The notes under the pieces are model-generated. The model was not told the origin of the DNA and made no database searches. It saw nothing but the letters and a program-made list of their open reading frames with translations. This document shows, in pieces, positions 1 through 7,687 of a stretch of 12,710 nucleotides of DNA (positions are counted from its first letter, which is position 1; the number at the start of each line of letters is the position of its first letter). The stretch covers positions 1 to 12,710 of the forward strand of contig JAMCPC010000034.1 of assembly GCA_023379725.1 (NCBI GenBank). The letters run 5' to 3'. Source of the stretch: Actinomycetota bacterium. GTDB lineage: Bacteria > Actinomycetota > Acidimicrobiia > Acidimicrobiales > JAMCPL01. The position numbers were made by a program, and so were the translations under genes.

Positions 1-690
1 AACCACGCACGACTTGTCTGACAGGCTGAGCGCCACCCTACTTCCTGCCTGCCTGGCTCGTTCCATGGCATTGGTAATACCAGAAACGGCTGACGGAATA
101 TCCAACAAATAAGCTTCCACGTAAAATACGTCACAGTCACTGACCAGGGTAGAATCGATTTCATCAGCTGCCAGAGTACTTGCCACCCCCAAGTTGGTCG
201 CCATGGTACGCTCACCATCGGGGGTAGCCAACACCGTACAGCTACCGGTAGATAAGTTCCGGCTGTTTTTCTGGTTGCCTCCATCCTGATTGCCTTCCTC
301 TACAAAAGATGCGGCAAGAGCGATAATCGGAAAAAACTTTACACCGTGACTTTCCATCCCCTTCGCAAATAGCCGACCGAGGTGATCGTCTGCAATTTTT
401 CCAATAAAAGCACTTGCTCCCCCAAGCAGAGCAAAACCTATAGCTGTATTGGCGGCGGATCCACCACACGACTTCACTCCGGAGCCAACCGACTCGATAA
501 TCTCTCCTGCCCTTGCATTACCCACCAATGCCATCTGCCCTTTGGTAAGGCCAAGTCTCTCTATAGAAGCATCGTCTGACTTGACAATAACATCTACTAT
601 CGCCGACCCCAGGGCCACCAGCCCAAACCTTCGTTGTCCTCGATTCTTTGGAGGTTCTAGGTTTCTTGGCTTCTTCGTCGAGCTGATCAT
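1..690 (-). CDS. PfkB-family carbohydrate/nucleoside kinase, C-terminus cut by window edge
   Basis: PfkB (ribokinase-like) enzymes phosphorylate sugars or nucleosides with ATP in the cytosol. The 230 visible residues form the N-terminal two thirds: a first beta strand with ALGSAIVDVI (26-35), the family N-terminal signature GGSAANTAIGFALLGG (76-91), GKIADDHLGRLF (97-108), and TPDGERTMATNLGVA (156-170), which looks most like adenosine-kinase-like PfkB members. The catalytic DTxGAGD motif lies outside the window, so substrate cannot be judged. The ATG at 690 is preceded by GGAG six bases upstream, which fixes the start. Residues about 131-150 (Gly/Asn/Gln/Ser-rich) look like an added hydrophilic loop before the TPDGERTM strand. 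The gene is transcribed divergently from the aminopeptidase gene. The fold assignment is firm; the adenosine-kinase-like subgroup is an inference from sequence flavour. Confidence 0.9.
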   Translation of the reverse strand, partial: MISSTKKPRNLEPPKNRGQRRFGLVALGSAIVDVIVKSDDASIERLGLTKGQMALVGNARAGEIIESVGSGVKSCGGSAANTAIGFALLGGASAFIGKIADDHLGRLFAKGMESHGVKFFPIIALAASFVEEGNQDGGNQKNSRNLSTGSCTVLATPDGERTMATNLGVASTLAADEIDSTLVSDCDVFYVEAYLLDIPSAVSGITNAMERARQAGSRVALSLSDKSCVV

Positions 691-750
691 TTAATTCTCC
701 ATTCCTCTAATGACGCCGCGCTTTTAATACACCTACGTCCCCAGTATTAC

Positions 751-789
751 TTACGAGATACTATACTACTGTAGTGCAGTGCCTCGTAA
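751..789. repeat. Inverted repeat, 7-bp arms around a 25-nt loop
   Basis: TTACGAG at 751-757 is the exact reverse complement of CTCGTAA at 783-789. Inside the loop, ACTG and CAGT can form a smaller stem. There is no T-run and no gene ends here, so a terminator is unlikely. It could be an operator for either divergent gene or chance; the left arm also belongs to the 17-bp motif that repeats at 851-867. Confidence 0.35.
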
Positions 790-829
790 ATAGCGTGACG
801 TTATACGGCAAGTCAGGGGTGTCATCTGG

Positions 830-860
830 CTGGTGGGAACCCATGGTTATTTGCGGGACA
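830..860 (+). repeat. 31-bp intergenic element, copy 1 (upstream of pepN-like gene)
   Basis: Core GAACCCATGGTTATTTGCGG followed by GACA. It matches 8964-8994 at 27 of 31 positions; the four differences are all G here versus A there. It ends 68 bp before the pepN-like ATG and overlaps the TTGCGGGACACTATACT motif. Both copies sit in intergenic regions between divergent genes, which suggests a shared regulatory or transcription-start element rather than random similarity. Function is unknown. Confidence 0.6.
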
Positions 861-928
861 CTATACTGGTACACCATGCAATACTTAGCCATAACCTTCA
901 AAGCGCCCAAAAGCCAGAAAGGCTCGAA

Positions 929-3637
929 ATGACCGACCCTACCAACACGAACAACCCTGCTACAAGCAACTCAAGTAATACAGGTACTCATAGGCTGGCA
1001 CGCTTTTTCGAACCAGAACATTATTTCATACGCCTGAGCCCCGATCTGGATAATGCAACATTTTCAGGAACAGTTATAATAGAGGGACAAATAACTTCAC
1101 CCACCAAAGTACTGGAATTGCACGCTGCTGACCTCTCCGTCAGCAAAGCTTCCATCCAAGTAAATCCACCCAACAAAGAGCACGACAACTTGTCCGATAG
1201 CGATTCATCCGATAACGATTTACCCGATGAAAACAATAACAACATTTTGCTGGCAGAAAGAATAGAACTGGACACCGATAGACAACTAGTCAAACTCAAC
1301 TTTGCCGATTCTCTGAAACTCGGTAATGCCACACTGTCGCTGGTATTCTCTGGAAGTCTGAACAACGCCTTAAGAGGCTTTTATCTCTCGTCATACAAGG
1401 ATCCTGACGGTAATGAACAGGTTCTGGCTACCACTCAATTCGAAGCTACTGATGCGCGACGCGCCTTTCCGTGCATAGACGAACCTGATTGCAAAGCAAG
1501 ATTTACCATTGATCTCGAGATAAACGAAGAACTGGAAGCAGTATCAAACTGGCCGGTAAGAAACATTGTAAAGAACGGCAACGGGAAAAAATTGGTATCA
1601 TTTCTTCCAACAATGCCCATGTCCACCTATTTGGTGGCCTTTGTAGTAGGCAAACTGGTATCAAGCGAAACCAGAATGGTTGGCAAAGTGCCTGTTCGAG
1701 TCATACATGTACCAGGCAAGGAAGGTTTGACAGACTACGCTCTAGAAGTAGCAGATCATGCACTCAAGTTCTTCACCGATTATTTTGGTATTGACTATCC
1801 CGGTGAAAAGCTGGATCTGGTGGGAATACCGGATTTTGCATTTGGGGCAATGGAGAATCTTGGTTGCATTACATTCAGAGAGTCACTTCTCCTGCTTGAC
1901 CCTAGTCGTTCATCCAAGCCCGAACTGGAAAGGGCCGCCGACGTAATAGCTCATGAAATAGCGCATATGTGGTTTGGCGATCTGGTAACCATGAAATGGT
2001 GGAATGGAATATGGCTCAATGAGGCATTTGCAACTTTCATGGAGTTGCTCTGTGTAGATGCATTCAGACCGACCTGGCATCGATGGGTCGGTTTTGGAAT
2101 CGAACGTGAACAGGCAATGGATATAGACAGCCTCCACAGTACCCGGCCAATAGAATATCCTGTAGGCCCCCCCGAAGAGGCACAGAGCATGTTTGACGTG
2201 ATCACATACCAAAAGGGTGCTTCTGTGCTGCGAATGCTGGAGCAACACCTTGGAAGCGAGACATTCAGAAAGGGGGTAAGCAACTATCTAAAGAACCATG
2301 CCTATTCTAACACCGAAACACCTGATCTTTGGCGGGCGCTGGAAACTGTATCCGGGCAGCCAGTCAATGCAATCATGGAGTCCTGGATATATCGGGGTGG
2401 CTTTCCCCTTGTATCTATAGATGATGTCCATACCAAGCTTTCTCAGTCAAGATTTCTGTACATGCCAACCAGTGAAGATGGAGAAAACGACGAAAGCTGG
2501 CTGATACCGATTATTGCGAGACAACTTGGAGGTGCGCCAGATGGTAATAGTAACGGGAATGGAAGCAGCGATGATGTCTCTACTGCCATACTGCTCAATA
2601 CTGCCAGCAGCAACGGGAATGACATAGCCACAACTCAATGGATGCTTAATGCTGCCGGATGGGGTTTTTACCGGACACGCTATTCAAGCCAACACCTTAA
2701 GTACCTGGCCAACTCAATATCTCAGATGAGTCGACTGGAGCGTTTTAACTTCATCAGCGATGCTTGGGCATTGCTTACAGCAGAACAATATGACCTAAGT
2801 GACATGTTAACAGTAATAGACTCTCTGGGTTCATCCGATGAATTGGATCCGGATATATGGTCAGTTGCAATCAGGGCGTTACAGTTCGTGTCCACTGCAT
2901 TGCCCGAGGAATCCATTGAGGCTTCTCTGCTCTCGTCCTATTTAAGCAGACTTCTTCACCCTGTTCTCGATAGGATTGGAATCTCTCCATCCGACGGTGA
3001 AGACGAAAGAATCGCCGTACTGCGATCATACTTGATAACCGCCCTTGGAACCATTTCAAAGGATGCTGATGTAATTCAGTTTGCAAAATCTGTATATACG
3101 AACTTTATCGACACGCAAACACCAATATCTCCTGACATATCCTCTGCCGTACTGCGAATCGTAGCAAGATGGGGTGGTGCTACTGAATTCGACCAACTTC
3201 TGACCCTCTACAGAGCGCCAGGTACTCCACAAGAGGAAAACCGCTATCTGTACTCTCTGGGAGAATTCTACCAGCAAGACCTTTCGTTGCGTGCCTTCGA
3301 TTTGGCGCTAACAGAGGTAAGGACCCAAAATGCACCCTTCCTCATTCGCGAGTTGTTGGCTAATGTAAGTTGTAATGAAAAGATATGGGAGAAAGTAATG
3401 GAAAATTGGGATAATCTATTAGCCCGTATCCCGGAAAATACTGTCTCACGTATGGTAGAAGGAGCAAAATTCCTTTACGGCACTGCAACACTGGTAGATC
3501 AGGTGACCAGCTTTCTTGCAGAACATCCTGTAGAGTCTGCAAAAAGATCATTCACTCAGACATCAGAAAAACTCTCGGTCAACTATCGTCTAGCACAGCG
3601 AATGATCGCTCAAAGTAAAAGCGTCTTCCAGCCATAA
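929..3637 (+). CDS. pepN: M1-family zinc aminopeptidase (aminopeptidase N type)
   Basis: This cytosolic metalloenzyme removes N-terminal residues from peptides. In the 902-residue product, the M1 landmarks are present in order: GAMEN (306-310, binds the free N-terminus), HEIAH (342-346) with the third zinc ligand Glu365 exactly 18 residues after the second His, and Tyr427 in the ITYQKGA segment, which stabilises the transition state. An N-terminal beta domain precedes and an ERAP1-C-like helical region of about 340 residues follows, as in actinobacterial PepN. The ATG at 929 is chosen because GAAAGG lies six bases upstream; the frame stays open back to a GTG at 833 but that extension is not family-like. 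Two hydrophilic inserts are odd: an Asp/Ser/Asn run near 86-110, built from a 15-bp tandem repeat (1193-1220), and a Gly/Asn/Ser stretch near 535-558. It probably leads an operon with the methyltransferase 1 bp downstream. Confidence 0.95.
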   Translation: MTDPTNTNNPATSNSSNTGTHRLARFFEPEHYFIRLSPDLDNATFSGTVIIEGQITSPTKVLELHAADLSVSKASIQVNPPNKEHDNLSDSDSSDNDLPDENNNNILLAERIELDTDRQLVKLNFADSLKLGNATLSLVFSGSLNNALRGFYLSSYKDPDGNEQVLATTQFEATDARRAFPCIDEPDCKARFTIDLEINEELEAVSNWPVRNIVKNGNGKKLVSFLPTMPMSTYLVAFVVGKLVSSETRMVGKVPVRVIHVPGKEGLTDYALEVADHALKFFTDYFGIDYPGEKLDLVGIPDFAFGAMENLGCITFRESLLLLDPSRSSKPELERAADVIAHEIAHMWFGDLVTMKWWNGIWLNEAFATFMELLCVDAFRPTWHRWVGFGIEREQAMDIDSLHSTRPIEYPVGPPEEAQSMFDVITYQKGASVLRMLEQHLGSETFRKGVSNYLKNHAYSNTETPDLWRALETVSGQPVNAIMESWIYRGGFPLVSIDDVHTKLSQSRFLYMPTSEDGENDESWLIPIIARQLGGAPDGNSNGNGSSDDVSTAILLNTASSNGNDIATTQWMLNAAGWGFYRTRYSSQHLKYLANSISQMSRLERFNFISDAWALLTAEQYDLSDMLTVIDSLGSSDELDPDIWSVAIRALQFVSTALPEESIEASLLSSYLSRLLHPVLDRIGISPSDGEDERIAVLRSYLITALGTISKDADVIQFAKSVYTNFIDTQTPISPDISSAVLRIVARWGGATEFDQLLTLYRAPGTPQEENRYLYSLGEFYQQDLSLRAFDLALTEVRTQNAPFLIRELLANVSCNEKIWEKVMENWDNLLARIPENTVSRMVEGAKFLYGTATLVDQVTSFLAEHPVESAKRSFTQTSEKLSVNYRLAQRMIAQSKSVFQP

Positions 3638-3638
3638 T

Positions 3639-4289
3639 ATGCTACCGGCACAGGCTCAACTGGCCAGAGAGACACGTGGCTTTATGCCAGAAAACGAAGG
3701 AATGGCACTATACAATGCAGCATCTACCATATCTCTGACGACAACCGAGAAAAGACAACCAATCATACTTGAGATAGGTGCATGGTGTGGAAAATCTACC
3801 GTATACCTTGGAACAGGAGCCAAGCAATGCGGAGCACTTCTTATCAGCCTGGATCACCACCGTGGATCGGAAGAACAACAACCAGGGTGGGAACACTTTG
3901 ATGACACTGTAATAGATGCCGATACAGGACGCATAGACACTCTTCCGTTTTGGCGCCGCACAGTCGAGAGTGCCGACATCGAAGACTGTGTAATTGGCAT
4001 TGTAGGTAATTCGACCACCGTTGCCCAAATTTGGAATACACCAATAGATATGTGCTTCATAGACGGTGGACACAGTGAAACGGCTGCATGGGGAGACTTC
4101 AATGCTTGGAGTCCGTTTGTGCGCATAGGCGGTCTACTTGCTATACACGATGTCTTCCCGGATCCTCGAGACGGGGGAAGGCCACCTTTTGAGATATACC
4201 AGGCTGCCCTGGACTCCGGCAATTGGGTAGATCATCTATGCGAAGGTTCGTTACGTATACTCAAAAGAATCTCTGCCGTTCTAGACTAA
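3639..4289 (+). CDS. Class I SAM-dependent methyltransferase (Methyltransf_24-like)
   Basis: The protein has 216 residues. A Rossmann-type SAM-binding motif is seen at 44-53 (LEIGAWCGKS), with an acidic-strand equivalent at LDHH (71-74), then IDGGH (141-145) and a post-core IGGLLAIHDVFPDP (163-176). The IDGGH...HDVF pattern is typical of the Methyltransf_24-like group, some of whose members methylate sugars or small hydroxylated acceptors; the acceptor here cannot be told. The N-terminal GFMPENEGMALY segment resembles actinobacterial homologues as I recall them, supporting this start. The ATG lies 1 bp after the aminopeptidase stop with no clear ribosome site, so translation is probably coupled. 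It converges on the 'prenyltransferase'-fold gene; a methyltransferase of this type beside such a gene is, from memory, a recurring actinobacterial arrangement of unknown function. Confidence 0.88.
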   Translation: MLPAQAQLARETRGFMPENEGMALYNAASTISLTTTEKRQPIILEIGAWCGKSTVYLGTGAKQCGALLISLDHHRGSEEQQPGWEHFDDTVIDADTGRIDTLPFWRRTVESADIEDCVIGIVGNSTTVAQIWNTPIDMCFIDGGHSETAAWGDFNAWSPFVRIGGLLAIHDVFPDPRDGGRPPFEIYQAALDSGNWVDHLCEGSLRILKRISAVLD

Positions 4290-4292
4290 GTA

Positions 4293-4322
4293 CAAGTAGT
4301 TTGATAAGTCCAAGTCGTTTGA
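4293..4322 (+). repeat. 18-bp-period direct repeat between convergent genes
   Basis: CAAGTAGTTTGA (4293-4304) and CAAGTCGTTTGA (4311-4322) match at 11 of 12 positions with an 18-bp period, filling most of the 35-bp gap between the methyltransferase and 'prenyltransferase' stops. No hairpin with a T-run is visible, so no intrinsic terminator can be claimed for either gene. Confidence 0.5.
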
Positions 4323-4324
4323 GA

Positions 4325-5491
4325 CTAAAAAAACACCTTACTCGTTGGACTACCCTCTCTCAGGGAATCAACTGCAAGAATAATAGCGGCTGCAGTATAC
4401 GTAGTGCTCTCACCGGTCGGAAATGTGACCTGCTCAGGATAGACCATGCCCGTCCAGTATGAACCGTCTTCACGACGCAAGTTCCGAGACCAGAGAATTA
4501 GGTCACGAGCATTCTTATGAAATCGATTTATACTATCTATTGAGCTTATATCTATCGAACTTATATTTTGAGTCAAGTCTGTAATATTAATTGAATTGGA
4601 TGCAGTCAGACCAGCCGCAGTCGAGCTACTACTATCAGTCAGACCAGCAGTTCCAAAAGCCAGCTTCGAGAGGGCAATAGCACACTCTGCAGTTTCAGCG
4701 GCAGTAACCCACGGACCGGTAGATACGCATCTGACACCCAATCCATCCATAACAAATGTATCCCAATCACTATCCAAGCGTCTTGCTGCAGCTTCTCCCT
4801 TCAAAGCACCACAAAGTACGGGATAATACCAATCCATAGCAAACTCTCGTTTTGGTTCAAACCCATCATCAGGATTGGACAATGAACGACCAAGCATACG
4901 GGCAGCAGCTTTCCATTCACGGCGATCATAGCCCAGAGTATCGGCACAGGCTATAGCGCAACGCAATGCATGATATATAGAGCTGGAGCCAGTAAGAAGA
5001 GCATAACGTCCAGAATGTCCATCGGGATCAACCGACCATAGTATTGTACCGTTCTCCGTCTGGTAACGGAGCACAAAAGCAACAGCTCTGTCCAGCACTT
5101 TCCATATCCACTCCAAGAACCCCAAATCACCAGTCACCAAATAATGGTGCCACGTACCGACCGCAATATAGGCACACACATTGGTATCTATACGCTGATC
5201 TACTACTCCAGCTGCGTCTGTGTAATAATTAAACCATGAACCATCCGGTAATTGGCTGGATACCAGCCATTCATAAGCACGGGTGGCCTCTTCCCACATT
5301 CCCGTAACAGAGAGCGCCATAGCAGCCTCGACGTGATTCCAGGGATCGCTGTGACCACCCTCAAACCAGGGAATCATGCCATTCTTGCATTGAACCGAGG
5401 CTATAGAATGCGCTGTTTGCAGCACCTCGTCCTGTGTAATTATCCCCGGTAAATCCGGAATGGTCAGTCGATCAAGCGGCATTCTGACCAT
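4325..5491 (-). CDS. Prenyltransferase/squalene-cyclase-fold protein of unknown function
   Basis: The 388-residue product resembles proteins labelled 'prenyltransferase' in actinobacterial genomes. Visible features are an N-terminal IPWFEGGHSDPWNHVEAAMAL segment (about 39-59), helical-hairpin repeats with a QLPDGSWF turn (a QW-like motif), a central AMDWYYPVLCGAL, GLGVRCVSTGPWVTAAETAE, and a final DGSYWTGMVYP. This suggests an (alpha/alpha) toroid. No DDxxD prenyl-diphosphate motif and no DxDD cyclase motif are present, so the name reflects fold, not chemistry; a glycosidase-like role is equally possible. Residues about 278-322 form a Ser/Thr/Asn/Ile-rich insert containing SSID twice, encoded by tandem 15-bp repeats at 4537-4566 and a 13-bp repeat at 4603 and 4636. 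The start has no clear Shine-Dalgarno; Met4 is an alternative. It diverges from dxs and converges on the methyltransferase gene. Confidence 0.8.
   Translation of the reverse strand: MVRMPLDRLTIPDLPGIITQDEVLQTAHSIASVQCKNGMIPWFEGGHSDPWNHVEAAMALSVTGMWEEATRAYEWLVSSQLPDGSWFNYYTDAAGVVDQRIDTNVCAYIAVGTWHHYLVTGDLGFLEWIWKVLDRAVAFVLRYQTENGTILWSVDPDGHSGRYALLTGSSSIYHALRCAIACADTLGYDRREWKAAARMLGRSLSNPDDGFEPKREFAMDWYYPVLCGALKGEAAARRLDSDWDTFVMDGLGVRCVSTGPWVTAAETAECAIALSKLAFGTAGLTDSSSSTAAGLTASNSINITDLTQNISSIDISSIDSINRFHKNARDLILWSRNLRREDGSYWTGMVYPEQVTFPTGESTTYTAAAIILAVDSLREGSPTSKVFF
4537..4566 (-). repeat. Tandem 15-bp repeat encoding repeated SSID
   Basis: CTATTGAGCTTATAT (4537-4551) is followed directly by CTATCGAACTTATAT (4552-4566), 13 of 15 identical, keeping frame and giving a repeated five-residue unit in the toroid protein. 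Nearby, the 13-mer CAGTCAGACCAGC occurs at 4603-4615 and 4636-4648, encoding the repeated AGLT. Both lie in one low-complexity insert, which suggests growth by slippage or duplication. Confidence 0.8.
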
Positions 5492-5617
5492 ACTATCAGT
5501 TAAGGGAGTACGCTACCAGATGGCCAGAGTGATTATTATTTCATACGCCAAACGCGCTAACTTAGTAATTATGAATACCATGAACTGCAATACTGCAATC
5601 AGAGATAAGGTAACCGC
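5492..5617. promoter_or_regulatory. Divergent intergenic region between toroid-protein gene and dxs
   Basis: The 126-bp AT-rich region separates the two divergent starts and should hold both promoters. I see no promoter hexamers at convincing spacing and no copy of the 31-bp element found in the other divergent regions. A short direct repeat (CTGCAATA, CTGCAATC) lies about 25-40 bp before dxs, and AAGG seven bases before its ATG is the ribosome site. Confidence 0.35.
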
Positions 5618-7651
5618 ATGCTGGAGCTGATAAACAGCCCTGACGACCTTCGTGCTCTTTCCTACGATGATCTGACCACACTGGCCGAAGAAATTCGTGA
5701 AACCATTATAACAACGGTAATCAATAATGGCGGTCATCTGGGATCAAACCTCGGAATCGTAGAACTTACCATAGCGCTCCATAGGGTATTCAACTCGCCA
5801 AACGATATACTCCTTTTTGACACCGGTCATCAGGCCTATGTCCATAAATTGCTTACCGGCAGAACAAAGGAATTCTCTACTCTAAGACAACCAGGTGGTT
5901 TGTCGGGATACCCTTCTCGAAAAGAGTCTCGACATGATTGGATAGAAAATTCGCATGCCTCTACAGCTTTATCGTATGCATATGGTATAGCTGCCTCACT
6001 ACGACTACTGGCAGATGACCGAAGGGTCATCGCGTTAGTAGGAGACGGATCGCTTACCGGTGGAATTGCTTACGAAGCTCTCAACAACATAGGTCACTCC
6101 CAAGAACGAGTATTGATTGTGCTGAATGACAATGGTAGATCATATGCTCCAACCATCTCCAGGCTTTCGACTGGAATCACCTCTCTCAGATTGTATCCGA
6201 ATTACGTAAAAACCCGTGAGAAATTTCGTCAAACTATAAAGAATATGCCTGCTATAGGTGACGTAGCATATGAATCCATCCACCGTATCACTTCAGCCCT
6301 ACGTGAAATGGCCGCTCCTCATCAATTCTTTGAGGCATTGGGCATAAGATATGCAGGACCCATTGACTCCAGCAACTTACCTCAACTAGAAGAAGCTCTC
6401 AAGCGAGCATCCATCTGGCAAGGGCCGATCCTCTTGCATGTATTGACCACAAAGGGTAAGGGGTATGCGCCAGCCGAGAATGACAATATACAGCGACTTC
6501 ATGATGTAAAACCCAATACGATAAATGAAGATGACGCTCTTTCCTCCATCAAGCCATACAGCACATCTGGCATCTCATCTGGTACCTCCGTCACTTCGTT
6601 CAGCACATCCCGGCAACATCTCGATACCGCATCACACAACCATCCTCGTACCTATACTGACGCATTCAGCAAAGCTCTTGTCGAATTAGGAAAACTTCAC
6701 AAGGATGTAGTAGCCATCACGGCAGCCATGCCGGGACCTACCGGTCTATTACCGTTCAAAGAACTATTTCCTGAGCGTTTCTTTGATGTCGGAATCGCTG
6801 AAGAACATGCCCTTATAGCCGCAGGCGGAATGGCTATGGCTGGTATGCGACCCATAGTAGCCATATATTCAACATTCTTCAGCAGAGCATTTGATCAGGC
6901 TAATTTAGATATTTCGTTGCACGATCTTCCAGTGATACTAGTTCTTGATCGCGCTGGAATAACCGGAGATGACGGACCCTCTCATAATGGTGCATATGAC
7001 CTCGCCCTACTCACAGCAATCCCGAATATGACAATCCTGACACCTTCATGTCCTGAAGATATAGAGCCCATGCTAAAAGCAGCATACAAGCTAGGAAAAC
7101 CGGTTGCCATTCGTTTCCCAAAGACGCTACCGGTAGAGTTTGAAAAGACTTCCAGTGATGGGTTGCATGCCCGCCTTCTAAATCACGGTAGTGTGGTATG
7201 CATCTTGGCCGTCGGTAAAACCGTACCATACGCTCAAGATGCATTAAATTTACTCTCACAACAAGGTATTGAGGCTACTCTATGGGATGTACAAGCAGTA
7301 TCGCCAGTCGATGCAACTATGCTCGCCGATGCCATGGGGCACTCTCTGGTCGTAACCGTAGAGGACGGAATAAAATACGGTGGCGCGGGCAATTACCTTT
7401 ACCAGTCACTCATGGATTCGTTCTTCACCACAAATCCAGAGGAGCCATCTGGCACTCCGCCATACCATCTCTGTCTCGGATTGCCAAGGAAACACCTCAA
7501 GCAGGGCAAGCCGGATCAGATACTTCAGTCAGTTGGAATATCTGCTCAGGGTATATCAGACTCCATCCAATCAGCACTGGTAAAACTGGGTATAAAATTG
7601 TCCGACCTTACGCCGGCACCCGATCAGTTGGCACCCGATCAGTTGATTTAA
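5618..7651 (+). CDS. dxs: 1-deoxy-D-xylulose-5-phosphate synthase
   Basis: This thiamine-diphosphate enzyme condenses pyruvate with glyceraldehyde 3-phosphate to start the MEP isoprenoid pathway. In 677 residues: TGHQAYVHK with His71 (His49 of the E. coli enzyme), the ThDP/Mg motif GDGSLTGG (142-149) continuing to ALNN, LNDNGRSYAPT, GKGYAPAE, then the pyrimidine-domain GIAEEHA (392-398, Glu395 matching catalytic Glu370), SRAFDQ, and LDRAGITGDDGPSHNGAYDL. ATG at 5618 is supported by AAGG seven bases upstream. Oddities: the usual GP(I/V)DGHD is GPIDSSN (247-253), losing a conserved His; the linker between the first two domains (about 309-345) is Ser/Thr-rich and longer than usual; and the C-terminus ends in a duplicated APDQL. 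Family assignment is very firm; full activity despite the SSN change is inferred. Confidence 0.96.
   Translation: MLELINSPDDLRALSYDDLTTLAEEIRETIITTVINNGGHLGSNLGIVELTIALHRVFNSPNDILLFDTGHQAYVHKLLTGRTKEFSTLRQPGGLSGYPSRKESRHDWIENSHASTALSYAYGIAASLRLLADDRRVIALVGDGSLTGGIAYEALNNIGHSQERVLIVLNDNGRSYAPTISRLSTGITSLRLYPNYVKTREKFRQTIKNMPAIGDVAYESIHRITSALREMAAPHQFFEALGIRYAGPIDSSNLPQLEEALKRASIWQGPILLHVLTTKGKGYAPAENDNIQRLHDVKPNTINEDDALSSIKPYSTSGISSGTSVTSFSTSRQHLDTASHNHPRTYTDAFSKALVELGKLHKDVVAITAAMPGPTGLLPFKELFPERFFDVGIAEEHALIAAGGMAMAGMRPIVAIYSTFFSRAFDQANLDISLHDLPVILVLDRAGITGDDGPSHNGAYDLALLTAIPNMTILTPSCPEDIEPMLKAAYKLGKPVAIRFPKTLPVEFEKTSSDGLHARLLNHGSVVCILAVGKTVPYAQDALNLLSQQGIEATLWDVQAVSPVDATMLADAMGHSLVVTVEDGIKYGGAGNYLYQSLMDSFFTTNPEEPSGTPPYHLCLGLPRKHLKQGKPDQILQSVGISAQGISDSIQSALVKLGIKLSDLTPAPDQLAPDQLI
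7615..7644 (+). repeat. Perfect 15-bp tandem duplication at the dxs 3' end
   Basis: GGCACCCGATCAGTT occurs twice back to back (7615-7629, 7630-7644), in frame, giving APDQL twice at the extreme C-terminus two codons before the stop. Perfect identity suggests a recent event. Confidence 0.9.
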
Positions 7652-7687
7652 GATGCGTTTTCACAGACTGCAAAGTTTTCTGGTGCC

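Larger units (their letters stand above)
691..928. promoter_or_regulatory. Divergent intergenic region between pfkB-like and pepN-like genes
   Basis: These 238 bp must carry the promoters of both divergent genes. Two copies of a 17-bp motif lie exactly 100 bp apart: TTACGAGATACTATACT (751-767) and TTGCGGGACACTATACT (851-867), differing at three positions, all transitions. Each ends in TATACT, a plausible -10 hexamer, but no convincing -35 is present at normal spacing. A 31-bp element (830-860) recurs upstream of mrp. A possible stem pairs TTACGAG (751-757) with CTCGTAA (783-789). The pfkB ribosome site (GGAG) and the pepN ribosome site (GAAAGG) lie at the two ends. Which motif is the actual promoter is unresolved. 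Confidence 0.5.

Noticed and set aside
833..928. N-terminal extension of the aminopeptidase from GTG 833
   Set aside because: The ATG at 929 has GAAAGG at ideal spacing and the extension covers the intergenic repeat; M1 proteins need no such segment.
3854..4222. 122-codon minus-strand open frame
   Set aside because: It is antisense to the methyltransferase SAM-binding core and shows no recognisable motif.
7652..7687. Possible bidirectional terminator between dxs and the desulfurase gene
   Set aside because: T-runs exist but no stable G/C-rich stem could be drawn in the 36 bp.
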